From contig NZ_MBTF01000036.1 of NCBI RefSeq assembly GCF_002013915.1, positions 310,001 through 374,000 on the forward strand: 64,000 nucleotides of DNA, read 5' to 3'. Made by a program: the position numbers and the translations under genes. Of the stretch, positions 8,700-17,346 are shown in pieces. Origin of the DNA: Mucilaginibacter pedocola. Its GTDB lineage: Bacteria > Bacteroidota > Bacteroidia > Sphingobacteriales > Sphingobacteriaceae. Each line of letters starts with the position of its first letter. Position 1 is the first letter of the stretch. A model generated the notes under the pieces. It made no database searches and had not been told where the DNA came from. It saw only the letters and a list, made by a program, of their open reading frames with translations.

Positions 8700-10058
8700 T
8701 TAGAGTGTTATTGGGTTGCCAAGATAGTAATCAATTACCTTGCTTCTGAAAACCAGTTCGTAACGTGCCTGTATTAGGTCGAACTGCGATTTGTTCAAGT
8801 TGGTAAGCGATGTGTTATAATCCAACGAGTTAACCAGCCCTACGTTGTAGCGTTGCTGTACCACGTTAAAGGCATCTTTGTTTGATTGGTAGGTTTGCTC
8901 GTTGCTTACCAGTTTTTTCTGCGCAGCGCGAAGGTCAAACACCGCTTGTATAATTACTTTGCTTAAGTTGTTTTTCGATAGCTGTGTATTTACCTGTGCG
9001 TTCTCGAACTGTAGGCGAGCTTTGCGCACAGCAGTACGGTTGCTGAACTGGCTGAAGATAGGTATCTGCAGCGAAAAGCCTACCGATTGGTTAAAGTTAT
9101 CTTTAAACTGGTCGAAAAACCTGTAAGGTATCGATGGGTTATTGAATCTTACGGCAGCATCAGAATACCTTGAGTTGCCCGAGCCAAATAATACCAGGCT
9201 GGGGTAATAACCACCCTGCGCTATCTTGATAGCTTGCTGTGCCGAAGCTTGCCTGGTTTCCGCCAGTTTTATATCGGGGTTTATTTCGAGGGCGGTTTTT
9301 ATCACGGATGCGCCGTCGAAGTCGGTTTGTACATCTTTGAATTTGCTGATATCCGGCTTCTCTACGGTTATTTCCTCCAACGGATTCATTTCCATGTATT
9401 GCTTCAATACCAGCAATGATAAGTCTAATTGGTTTTGTGCAGTGGTTAAGTTAAGTTCGGCGGTAGACTGCTGCGCTTTGGCCTGCGATAGGTCGGCAAG
9501 GGTTTGGTTGCCTACATCGAAGTTTTTCTGCGCTCTGTCTAAAGCAATTTTCGAAATATCTATTTGTTGTTTAGATGCGGTTACCAAATCCTGGTTGGTT
9601 AAAACGGTAAGGTATTGGGTAACTACGTTTAGTATCAGGTCGTTTTTTACTTTGGCGGTATTGCTTTTATCTACATCAACCAAAATACGGTTTTGGATGA
9701 TCTGGTTACGTAGCTGCCCACCCTGGAATAAGGTTATCTGCGCGTTTATACCGGCGTTTACGGTGAAGGTACGCTGGTTAACGAACTGGTTGGATGTAGG
9801 GTCGATGTTACGGCCAAAGTTGAAACCGCCTTGCGGGTTAGCGCTAACGGCCGGCAATTTGTTGTAGCGGCTTTGGTTATAGTTCTCGGCGCTTATCGCT
9901 TCGTTATATTGCGATTGCTTAATGGTGAGGTTGCGTTCCAAAGCACGGTCTACCGCTTTTTGCAGGGTAATTAGTTCCTGTGCATTTGCTTTGGGGGCTG
10001 CAGCTATTAATATGAGGCAAGCAATGGTTACTTTTGTTGCTGTAAATATTAGTTTCAT
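8700..10058 (-). CDS. TolC-family outer-membrane efflux channel
   Basis: This 452-residue protein has a signal peptide ending in APKANAQ (ATG 10058 chosen; 14 residues further upstream precede the signal). Two OEP repeats follow: long heptad-rich helices such as LQKAVDRALERNLTIKQSQYN near the N-terminus and their counterpart in the C-terminal half (ENAQVNTQLSKNNLSKVIIQ), with short strands. Trimers form a duct through the outer membrane. It is the first gene of an operon with the periplasmic adaptor. The cargo cannot be told from sequence: antibiotics, peptides or siderophores are all possible. Confidence 0.94.
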   Translation of the reverse strand: MKLIFTATKVTIACLILIAAAPKANAQELITLQKAVDRALERNLTIKQSQYNEAISAENYNQSRYNKLPAVSANPQGGFNFGRNIDPTSNQFVNQRTFTVNAGINAQITLFQGGQLRNQIIQNRILVDVDKSNTAKVKNDLILNVVTQYLTVLTNQDLVTASKQQIDISKIALDRAQKNFDVGNQTLADLSQAKAQQSTAELNLTTAQNQLDLSLLVLKQYMEMNPLEEITVEKPDISKFKDVQTDFDGASVIKTALEINPDIKLAETRQASAQQAIKIAQGGYYPSLVLFGSGNSRYSDAAVRFNNPSIPYRFFDQFKDNFNQSVGFSLQIPIFSQFSNRTAVRKARLQFENAQVNTQLSKNNLSKVIIQAVFDLRAAQKKLVSNEQTYQSNKDAFNVVQQRYNVGLVNSLDYNTSLTNLNKSQFDLIQARYELVFRSKVIDYYLGNPITL

Positions 10059-10140
10059 AATTTTGGTATACAATTGCCGGGTAATGCTGCTATTTTGCAA
10101 GCCTTTGTTAATGTATGGTGCTTATTAAATTATTGTGCGC

Positions 10141-10758
10141 ATGTACCTGGTAAAAACTCCCGCCCCGCTTAAATGGTTATACCCTAACCTGGTATGGGAG
10201 GCGCCAACCGGCAGCCGCAGCATTTTTTTGACTTTTGACGACGGCCCTATACCCATTGTTACACCTTTTGTGTTAAAAAATTTAGAAGCTTACAATGCAA
10301 AGGCCACCTTTTTTTGTATTGGCGATAATATTGACAAGCACCCCGATGTATTTGATGCTGTAAAAAACGCCGGGCACGCCATTGGTAACCACACCTACAA
10401 CCACCTGCGTGGCTGGGATACCGATAGCCGCATTTATCTGGATAACTTTTTGCAGGCGCAAAAATTGACGGGCACCAACCTGTTCCGCCCGCCTTATGGC
10501 CGTATAAAACGTGAGCAAATAAAGCTACTGAAACAAGCCAAGCCCGATCTGCAAATAATAATGTGGGATGTACTAAGCGGCGACTTCGACATCAACCTAA
10601 AACCCGAGGATTGCCTGAAGAATGTATTGAAGCACACCCGCCCCGGTTCGATAGTGGTTTTTCATGATAGTTTGAAAGCTTTTGACAGGCTGGAGTATGT
10701 GTTGCCAAGAGCGCTGGAGTATTGGAGCGGTAAGGGATATAGCTTCGAGACGCTTTAG
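10141..10758 (+). CDS. Polysaccharide deacetylase (NodB/CE4 family)
   Basis: The 205-residue protein is almost only a NodB catalytic domain that removes N-acetyl groups from a polysaccharide such as peptidoglycan or chitin oligomers. Seen motifs: TFDDGP (catalytic and metal-binding Asp), GNHTYNH (metal-binding His pair), RPPYGR, and VVFHDS near the C-terminus (catalytic His). There is no signal peptide, unlike most CE4 enzymes acting on the wall, so a cytoplasmic or intracellular-precursor substrate is possible. ATG 10141 is preferred to the GTG two codons upstream. It is divergent from tolC. Confidence 0.92.
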   Translation: MYLVKTPAPLKWLYPNLVWEAPTGSRSIFLTFDDGPIPIVTPFVLKNLEAYNAKATFFCIGDNIDKHPDVFDAVKNAGHAIGNHTYNHLRGWDTDSRIYLDNFLQAQKLTGTNLFRPPYGRIKREQIKLLKQAKPDLQIIMWDVLSGDFDINLKPEDCLKNVLKHTRPGSIVVFHDSLKAFDRLEYVLPRALEYWSGKGYSFETL

Positions 10759-10809
10759 GCGGAATTGCCTATAATTTAGTATTTTCGTAGAGATCTATTC
10801 CTCGTCGCT

Positions 10810-11568
10810 ATGCAATACGGTTTTCTAAAAGGTAAAATCAAATCGTTATATTTTATTGGGATGTTTGGTGGTTTGCTGTTGGTGAGCTGCAAAAAGAGTA
10901 ATGCCCCCGATACTGTTTCACTTAGCGGTACTTATGTTGCTGTTGATACCTTGTCTTTTATGAATGCACAGTTGTTTACAAAGGGCGGAGAAATTACCGA
11001 TCAAAGTATGGTGAAGAGCTATATTGGCAGGGTTAACAAAACTAATATAGCAAACCTTTTTTCTACTGAGGCTAAAAATCAGCCTTATAAGGAGAATGAT
11101 GTGGAACTTGATTTTCAAAACAGCTCGGAGGCATATGTAAAATCACTTTCGGCCACTACGGGCAAATTGGAGTCAAACAAATATCAAATAGAAGGTAAAT
11201 CAGCTTCGGGCTTCAACCTTAAGGCAGTAGATGTTATAAATGCTTTTTTGACCATGCGCCCCAGCGCCGATGAAGAACTGTTGCTAAATGCCAATACCAT
11301 TAAGCCATTTAGCAATTGCGCCGCGGTAGACCCGGCTTCCGGTCAAGCGTCGGTATGTGATTACCGCGAAGAAAAACCATTTGTTATAAAAGACGGCAAT
11401 ATCTACAAGAATTATATCTCATTTTTACTTACCAGGCAAGTTGGTAATTCCTCGCCGGCTGTATATATATTTGCGAGGGCCCGGTTTAATATCGATGCGT
11501 TAAAAAGCCTGTCGGCCACTGATACCATACTCATACAAACAAAGCGTGTGCGTTACATTAAAAAGTAA
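10810..11568 (+). CDS. Lipoprotein of unknown function
   Basis: The 252-residue protein carries a lipoprotein signal (LLLVSC followed by KKSN). No family is recognised. The mature part is a mixed alpha/beta sequence with two cysteines close together near residue 175-185 (NCAAVDPASGQASVCDY) that could form a disulfide in the periplasm. It ends four bases before the start of the esterase gene, so the two form an operon and are probably used together at the outer membrane. Confidence 0.8.
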   Translation: MQYGFLKGKIKSLYFIGMFGGLLLVSCKKSNAPDTVSLSGTYVAVDTLSFMNAQLFTKGGEITDQSMVKSYIGRVNKTNIANLFSTEAKNQPYKENDVELDFQNSSEAYVKSLSATTGKLESNKYQIEGKSASGFNLKAVDVINAFLTMRPSADEELLLNANTIKPFSNCAAVDPASGQASVCDYREEKPFVIKDGNIYKNYISFLLTRQVGNSSPAVYIFARARFNIDALKSLSATDTILIQTKRVRYIKK

Positions 11569-11572
11569 GGTA

Positions 11573-12394
11573 ATGGGTAATAAAATAATTATGCGCTGCT
11601 TAGTCGGCATAGCCTTTAAGGTGTTTTTAGTACAAAACTTATTCGCCCAAAATGTTGATACCGCGCAAATTGTTATAAGCAAACTCAATATGCCACAACT
11701 TGTGCGCGAGCGTACAATACGTGTTTACCTGCCTGCGGGCTATGCCACATCTAAAAGAAAATATCCGGTACTGTACATGCACGATGGGCAGAACCTTTTT
11801 ACAGGTAATACCAGTTTTGCGGGAAGCTGGCTGGTTGATTCTACTTTGAAAACCTTCCCGGCAGATAAACAGGCAATTGTAGTTGGGGTGGATAACAGCG
11901 GCAAATACCGCATGGCAGAGTACAATGCCTACACCAGCCAATATGCCAAACAACCCGATGGTGATGCCTATGTAGAGTTTATTGCTAAAACGCTGAAGCC
12001 ACATATCGATAGCCTTTACCGCACCAAAACAGATGCAAAGCACACGGCTATTGCCGGTAGTTCGATGGGCGGGTTAATATCATTGTACGCTGCACTTAAA
12101 TATCCAAAAGTGTTTGGCGTGGCGGGTGTGTTTTCGCCGTCTTTTTGGATAGCGCCGCAAATTTACTCGCTGGCGCAGGGGGAGAAAATAGATAACAAAC
12201 AACGCTACTTTTTAGCCTGCGGCGATAAAGAGGGAAATGAAACCGAATTTGTTGCCCGGATGGATTCGGTACTGATGATTAAAGGATATAACCGCAAAAA
12301 TGTGCCGGCGCCGCTGGTGATAAAAGATGGCAAGCACAACGAGGCGCAATGGAAAGTAGCTTTTAAAACCTTCTACAACTGGCTTATTAATTAA
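11573..12394 (+). CDS. Secreted putative esterase (esterase D/Fes-like)
   Basis: From ATG 11573 (273 aa) a signal peptide ends near FLVQNLFAQ. The body matches the putative-esterase family PF00756: RTIRVYLPAGY and YPVLYMHDGQNLF at the N-terminal end of the fold, the nucleophile elbow GSSMGG, and the C-terminal KHNEAQW histidine. Family members include carbohydrate esterases and siderophore (enterochelin) esterases; sequence alone does not choose between them. It is co-transcribed with the upstream lipoprotein. An in-frame ATG at 11591 is an alternative start that also keeps a signal peptide. Confidence 0.9.
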   Translation: MGNKIIMRCLVGIAFKVFLVQNLFAQNVDTAQIVISKLNMPQLVRERTIRVYLPAGYATSKRKYPVLYMHDGQNLFTGNTSFAGSWLVDSTLKTFPADKQAIVVGVDNSGKYRMAEYNAYTSQYAKQPDGDAYVEFIAKTLKPHIDSLYRTKTDAKHTAIAGSSMGGLISLYAALKYPKVFGVAGVFSPSFWIAPQIYSLAQGEKIDNKQRYFLACGDKEGNETEFVARMDSVLMIKGYNRKNVPAPLVIKDGKHNEAQWKVAFKTFYNWLIN

Positions 12395-12469
12395 CAGTAC
12401 CGATAGGCGCAACAATTTCATTTTCTCGCTGTTAATCAATTTACCAGCCCCGGTAAAAACTTAAAGGAT

Positions 12470-13621
12470 ATGAGAAAATGGATAGCCGCCGCAGTAGTTG
12501 TTACGGGCATACTTTGCTTTGCAAATTGTAAAAAAACTTCAACCAACGATCCGCCCACTACCACTCCGGGCGATGCAACACTTACCGATAAGGTAATTAC
12601 CGAAAAGCTCAACTTTCCCTGGGAAATACTTTGGGGGCCTGATAATATGCTTTGGATAACCGAGCGCGGCGGCAGAATAAGCCGCGTTAACCCTGCCGAT
12701 GGTGCCGTTACGCCGGTGATAACACTCAGCGATGTGGTATCGCAGGGCGAGGGCGGTTTGTTGGGAATGGTATTGCACCCCGATTTTACTACCACCCCCG
12801 AAGTGTTTGTAGCCTACAATTACAGCAAGAGCGGTACCTATACCAAAAAGATAGTGAAGTTTACCTATAACGGCACCACATTGGTAAATCCTGTTGTGCT
12901 GCTTGATAATATCCCGGCTGCCAATATCCACAATGGTACTCGCCTGGCCATATCGCCTGATAGAAAGCTGTATATCACCAGCGGCGATGCTTCAGTAGCA
13001 TCGCGCGCGCAGGATAAAAGCAACTTTGCCGGCAAAATTCAGCGCATTAATTTAGATGGCAGCATCCCGGCAGATAACCCTGTTGCGGGCAGTGCGCTCT
13101 GGACGTTCGGGCACCGTAACCCGCAAGGGCTGGTATTTGTGGGCGATAGGCTCTACAGCAGCGAACACGGGCAAAGCACCGACGATGAGATAAACATCAT
13201 TCAAAAAGGCCGAAATTTTGGCTGGCCGAATATTGAAGGCTTTTGCAATACTTCTGCCGAACAAACATTTTGTGCTGCAAATGATGTGGCAGAACCCATA
13301 CAAGCCTGGTCGCCAACCATTGCCCCTTCGGGTATCGATTATTATAATAACGATGCCATCCCCCAGTGGAAAAACTCGCTGTTACTTGCCGTGTTAAAAG
13401 ATTCTGAATTGCTGCAATTGAAACTAAACGCTACCGGCGATAAGGTTGAAACGGTAAATACTTATTATAAAAGCACCTATGGCCGCATGCGAGATGTGGC
13501 TATATCGCCGCAGGGCGAAGTGTTTATTATAACCAGTAATGGTGGTAATGCTGATAGGATAATTAAGGTGGCAGCCCCCTACCCCCCTGAAGGGGGAACT
13601 TTACATAGGTGCATGAGTTAA
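12470..13621 (+). CDS. PQQ-type sugar dehydrogenase lipoprotein, C-terminus altered by a repeat
   Basis: This soluble glucose/sorbosone dehydrogenase family member (383 aa) oxidises aldoses with PQQ in the periplasm. A lipobox (LCFANC) anchors it. The six-bladed propeller shows ITERGGRISRV, GEGGLLGMVLHPDF, TFGHRNPQGL, and SSEHGQSTDDEIN, which hold the PQQ and calcium contacts of the family. The last residues (about 366-383, AAPYPPEGGTLHRCMS) are translated from a GC-rich dispersed repeat, so the natural C-terminus near RIIKV seems to have been replaced. No PQQ biosynthesis genes are nearby. Confidence 0.92.
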   Translation: MRKWIAAAVVVTGILCFANCKKTSTNDPPTTTPGDATLTDKVITEKLNFPWEILWGPDNMLWITERGGRISRVNPADGAVTPVITLSDVVSQGEGGLLGMVLHPDFTTTPEVFVAYNYSKSGTYTKKIVKFTYNGTTLVNPVVLLDNIPAANIHNGTRLAISPDRKLYITSGDASVASRAQDKSNFAGKIQRINLDGSIPADNPVAGSALWTFGHRNPQGLVFVGDRLYSSEHGQSTDDEINIIQKGRNFGWPNIEGFCNTSAEQTFCAANDVAEPIQAWSPTIAPSGIDYYNNDAIPQWKNSLLLAVLKDSELLQLKLNATGDKVETVNTYYKSTYGRMRDVAISPQGEVFIITSNGGNADRIIKVAAPYPPEGGTLHRCMS

Positions 13622-13916
13622 ATTGTTTTAAATTTGGATATCTTAGTAACGGATGAAAACACTAACTATCAATATACTTGATGATAGAGCCTATGAAATA
13701 TTGTGGGATTGGAAAAGTTAGATATGATCCAAATAGATCACGATCCAGAATACCAGAATTATTTAGACCAAAATAATTTTGCCGAGAGGGAGGCACCCAC
13801 GATAGAAGAACTAAAAAGGCGAATACAGGAATTTGCCTGAAACACCTCAGTTGAAATAATCTTTATTTTCAATGTCTCAATCAAATTCTGCTCCCCCTTC
13901 AGGGGGCTGGGGGGCT
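13573..13916. repeat. Inverted pair of GC-rich repeats around an antitoxin relic
   Basis: The left arm (13573-13597, AGCCCCCTACCCCCCTGAAG then GGGGA) and the right arm (13892-13916) are near-perfect reverse complements. They bracket 295 bases holding the frameshifted antitoxin-like gene. The left arm contributes the 3' end of the sugar dehydrogenase gene. Related arms occur at 40511-40589 and 32574-32697. Confidence 0.75.
13653..13840 (+). pseudogene. Frameshifted small antitoxin-like gene
   Basis: ATG 13653 reads MKTLTINILDDRAYEIL, a start typical of small Bacteroidota antitoxins and DUF2683-like proteins, but stops at TAG after 23 codons. The next frame continues the same theme: GLEKLDMIQIDHDPEYQNYL through ELKRRIQEFA to TGA at 13838-13840. 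Restoring a single T near 13709-13711 would join both parts as EILWDLEKLDMIQ. So this is a one-base deletion in a roughly 62-codon gene, or a sequencing error. No toxin gene is adjacent. Confidence 0.65.
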
Positions 13917-14048
13917 CTTATTTATATCGCATCTAAATAACGATTGTGTAAAGCGCTAACTGTGAATAAAGTTTATAATTTGTAAATTCGCGGCTATCCA
14001 ACGGAAACGCCTGGATATCTCGTTTTACCACTAAAAAAATCAAACATT

Positions 14049-16316
14049 ATGGCTTTTGATTTAGACATGATCAAAAAAGTTTATGATCGCTATAGCACCC
14101 GCGTAGAAGCGGCACGTAAAGCGACCGGTAAACCCCTTACTCTTACAGAAAAAATATTATACGCCCACCTTTCGGAAGGTGATGCTTCTAAAGCTTTTGC
14201 GCGCGGTACCGATTACGTTGACTTTGCACCGGATCGTGTTGCCATGCAGGATGCTACCGCACAAATGGCGCTGCTGCAGTTTATGCAAGCCGGCCGCCCT
14301 AAAGTTGCCGTACCATCAACTGTACACTGCGATCACCTGATCCAGGCCAAAATTGGCGCTGTTGAAGACTTAAGCACTGCTGTTGATATCAATAAAGAGG
14401 TATACGATTTCCTTTCTTCTGTTTCTGACAAATACGGTATCGGTTTCTGGAAAGCCGGTGCTGGTATCATCCACCAGGTAGTGTTAGAGAACTACGCTTT
14501 CCCGGGTGGTATGATGATAGGTACCGACTCGCACACCCCTAACGCAGGTGGTTTGGGTATGGTTGCTATTGGTGTTGGTGGTGCCGATGCTTGCGACGTG
14601 ATGGCAGGTTTGCCATGGGAGCTAAAATTCCCTAAACTGATAGGTGTTAACCTAACCGGTAAATTATCGGGCTGGGCATCTGCAAAAGACGTTATTTTGA
14701 AAGTAGCGGGTATACTTACCGTAAAAGGTGGTACCGGTGCTATTGTTGAATACTTTGGCGAAGGCGCACGTTCGCTTTCGGCTACCGGTAAAGGTACCAT
14801 CTGTAACATGGGTGCCGAAATTGGTGCAACTACTTCTATCTTCGGTTACGACGAGAAAATGGCTGCTTACCTGAGCGGTACTTCGCGCGCTGATATTGCC
14901 GAACTGGCAAATGCAGTTGCTGAGCATTTAACAGGTGATGATGAGGTTTACGCAAACCCTGCTGCTTACTTCGACCAGGTTATCGAGATAAACCTAAGCG
15001 AACTGGAGCCGCACATTAACGGCCCTTTCACACCGGATCTGGCTTGGCCGCTTTCTAAATTTGCTACCGCTGTTCGCGAGAACAACTGGCCTGTTGCTTT
15101 GGAAGTTGGTTTGATAGGCTCTTGCACTAACTCATCTTACGAAGATATTACCCGTTCGGCATCAGTTGCCAAACAGGCTATCGATAAAAACCTGCAAACT
15201 AAAGCAGAGTTCACCATTACTCCGGGTTCGGAACTGGTGCGTTACACTGTAGAGCGCGATGGTTACTTAGGTACCTTTGAGAGCATGGGCGGTGTTGTAT
15301 TGGCTAACGCTTGCGGCCCTTGTATTGGCCAATGGGCACGCCACACTGATGACCCTACACGCAAAAACTCTATCATTACTTCGTTCAACCGTAACTTTGC
15401 AAAACGCCAGGATGGTAACCCTAATACCCACGCTTTCGTGGCGTCTCCTGAAATTGTAACCGCTATGGTTATTGCAGGCGACCTTACCTTTAACCCGATG
15501 ACCGATACGCTGACCAACAAAGAAGGCGAGCAGGTGAAACTGGACGAGCCATTGGGTATAGAAATGCCGGTACGTGGTTACGCTGTAGAAGATGCAGGTT
15601 ACCAGGCACCAGCCGAAGACGGTAGCAAAGTAGAAGTTATTGTTAGCCCAACCTCGGCACGTTTGCAATTGCTTGATCCATTTGCTGCATGGGAAGGTAC
15701 CGACATTAAAGGCCTTAAATTGCTGATAAAAGCAAAAGGTAAATGTACTACCGACCATATTTCGATGGCAGGCCCATGGTTGAAATTCCGTGGCCACCTG
15801 GATAACATATCAAACAATATGTTGATCGGTGCTATCAACTACTTTAACCTGAACGCCGATAGCGTTAAAAACCAACTGACCGGCGAGTACGGCCCTGTGC
15901 CTGCTACCCAGCGCGATTACAAAGCGCACGGTATTGGTTCGATAGTAGTGGGTGACGAGAACTACGGTGAAGGTTCATCGCGCGAGCACGCTGCAATGGA
16001 GCCACGCCACCTGGGAGTTCGTGCTATATTGGTGAAATCTTTCGCCCGTATCCACGAAACCAACCTGAAAAAACAAGGTATGTTGGGTATCACTTTTGCT
16101 GACCCTGCTGATTACGATAAAATACAGGAAGATGATATCTTCGATATCGATGGTTTAACAACTTTCGCCCCGGGCAAACAATTGACCGTGGTATTACACC
16201 ACGCCGATGGTACCAGCGAAAGCTTCCCGGTAAACCATACCTACAACGAACAACAGATCGAGTGGTTCAAAGCAGGTGGTGCGCTAAACATCATCCGCGC
16301 GCAAATGGCTTCTTAA
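14049..16316 (+). CDS. acn: Aconitate hydratase (mitochondrial-type)
   Basis: Aconitase isomerises citrate to isocitrate in the TCA cycle. The 755-residue protein has the compact architecture of mitochondrial aconitase. The three [4Fe-4S] ligands are C359 (GSCTNSS), C422 and C425 (ACGPC). Other signatures are MIGTDSHTPNAGG in the first half and GDENYGEGSSREHAA in the swivel domain. The 5' region carries no clear promoter match, only a weak TAAATTCG at 13983-13990. A strong terminator follows. It is a single-gene unit, with codon use like its highly expressed neighbours (regular GGT, GCT, AAC). Confidence 0.97.
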   Translation: MAFDLDMIKKVYDRYSTRVEAARKATGKPLTLTEKILYAHLSEGDASKAFARGTDYVDFAPDRVAMQDATAQMALLQFMQAGRPKVAVPSTVHCDHLIQAKIGAVEDLSTAVDINKEVYDFLSSVSDKYGIGFWKAGAGIIHQVVLENYAFPGGMMIGTDSHTPNAGGLGMVAIGVGGADACDVMAGLPWELKFPKLIGVNLTGKLSGWASAKDVILKVAGILTVKGGTGAIVEYFGEGARSLSATGKGTICNMGAEIGATTSIFGYDEKMAAYLSGTSRADIAELANAVAEHLTGDDEVYANPAAYFDQVIEINLSELEPHINGPFTPDLAWPLSKFATAVRENNWPVALEVGLIGSCTNSSYEDITRSASVAKQAIDKNLQTKAEFTITPGSELVRYTVERDGYLGTFESMGGVVLANACGPCIGQWARHTDDPTRKNSIITSFNRNFAKRQDGNPNTHAFVASPEIVTAMVIAGDLTFNPMTDTLTNKEGEQVKLDEPLGIEMPVRGYAVEDAGYQAPAEDGSKVEVIVSPTSARLQLLDPFAAWEGTDIKGLKLLIKAKGKCTTDHISMAGPWLKFRGHLDNISNNMLIGAINYFNLNADSVKNQLTGEYGPVPATQRDYKAHGIGSIVVGDENYGEGSSREHAAMEPRHLGVRAILVKSFARIHETNLKKQGMLGITFADPADYDKIQEDDIFDIDGLTTFAPGKQLTVVLHHADGTSESFPVNHTYNEQQIEWFKAGGALNIIRAQMAS

Positions 16317-16368
16317 GCCAAAAGCTGAAAGACCAAAGCGTAAAGCTTTTGATCGATAAATTTTCAAA

Positions 16369-16397
16369 GCCTCTCCGGAAACGGGGAGGCTTTTTTT
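16369..16397 (+). terminator. Rho-independent terminator of aconitase
   Basis: GCCTCTCCG and CGGGGAGGC form a 9-bp stem closed by a GAAA tetraloop and followed by TTTTTTT. Confidence 0.93.
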
Positions 16398-16398
16398 G

Positions 16399-17346
16399 TT
16401 AACGAATAATGCTTTTAAGGTCTTCTGTTAGCTGTTTGTTGAATATTTCTACACCCGTGTTATTCAGGTGGAAATAATCGTGAAACATGGTGCTGTCATT
16501 ACATATAGGGAGTTTGCTGTAATCCAGGTAGCTAAGCCTATATTTTTTTGCGAGGGCTTTGTACATATTAGTTACAGCCTCCCTTTTGTGTACCAGGTTT
16601 TGATAGCGGTTTAAAGTCGGCGTCCAAACCAGTATCAGGGTTATGTTCTCCTTTTTACAATACTGTATAAAATCTACAAAGTTTTGATACTCTGCTGCCG
16701 TTGGTAGGGCCGTATCGGTGCCGTGGGGGTATTTGTGCAGAAACGCATTCATCGCAGCGGGATCATATTCACCCTGGTAACTCATAAAGCCACGGTAAGT
16801 GCCGTTATCCGCAACCGATTTATTCAAAAAATTATGAATGCCGGTAGCTGCTGCGCCCGGGCTGCTGTGGTATTTATATAAAGGCAGGTAAAGGTCGGTG
16901 TAGCCATAAATGATTTGGCCTTGTAACTCGTTAATAACACCTTTATTTAGGTACGGAATAAACTGCGCATTATCTACATAACCGGGGCTTCCCAGTAAAA
17001 GATGGTCAACCGCCTGTATAAGGTAGCGGGGCTTTTTATTGTACTTTAAAAACTCTTTAAACCGGTATTGCTGCATCGAAAACGAAGAAGCATTTATACC
17101 GAGATTATACGCATCAAGCTTAAATGCATTTTCGAATGCATACGGAGAGAAATGCGCCCTTGCCCGTGATGATCCCTGGAAAATGATATCAGCTTTAATG
17201 TTGCCGTTGTAAATATCGTACCACTCTTTATAATTTTCAGAATAGGCAGATTTGCGAAGACCGCTATCAATTACCCATTGCCAGGCAAAAGCCAAAAGCA
17301 ACGAAATAACAAAGAAAGCGGCAAGCTTTTTAAAAAATACACCCAT
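16399..17346 (-). CDS. SGNH-like partner of an MBOAT O-acyltransferase
   Basis: The 315-residue protein has one N-terminal membrane helix (about 6-24) and an extracytoplasmic SGNH/GDSL-like domain. The serine block is IFQGSSRARAHFSP; the C-terminal block is HDYFHLNNTGVEIF, whose Asp and His complete the usual triad. Proteins of this kind (AlgJ, AlgX, DltD, PatB-like) move or transfer acyl groups delivered by an MBOAT channel protein. Its ATG directly follows the TAA of the MBOAT gene with no base between, so translation is coupled. The acceptor (exopolysaccharide, wall or protein) is unknown. Confidence 0.85.
   Translation of the reverse strand: MGVFFKKLAAFFVISLLLAFAWQWVIDSGLRKSAYSENYKEWYDIYNGNIKADIIFQGSSRARAHFSPYAFENAFKLDAYNLGINASSFSMQQYRFKEFLKYNKKPRYLIQAVDHLLLGSPGYVDNAQFIPYLNKGVINELQGQIIYGYTDLYLPLYKYHSSPGAAATGIHNFLNKSVADNGTYRGFMSYQGEYDPAAMNAFLHKYPHGTDTALPTAAEYQNFVDFIQYCKKENITLILVWTPTLNRYQNLVHKREAVTNMYKALAKKYRLSYLDYSKLPICNDSTMFHDYFHLNNTGVEIFNKQLTEDLKSIIR

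Noticed and set aside
13573..13916. An insertion sequence
   Set aside because: Inverted arms exist, but there is no transposase and no target duplication was recognised, so it was called a repeat pair only.
15267..15797. 176-codon minus-strand frame within aconitase
   Set aside because: It lies opposite an unmistakable aconitase; composition is Cys/His/Phe-rich as expected for an antisense shadow.
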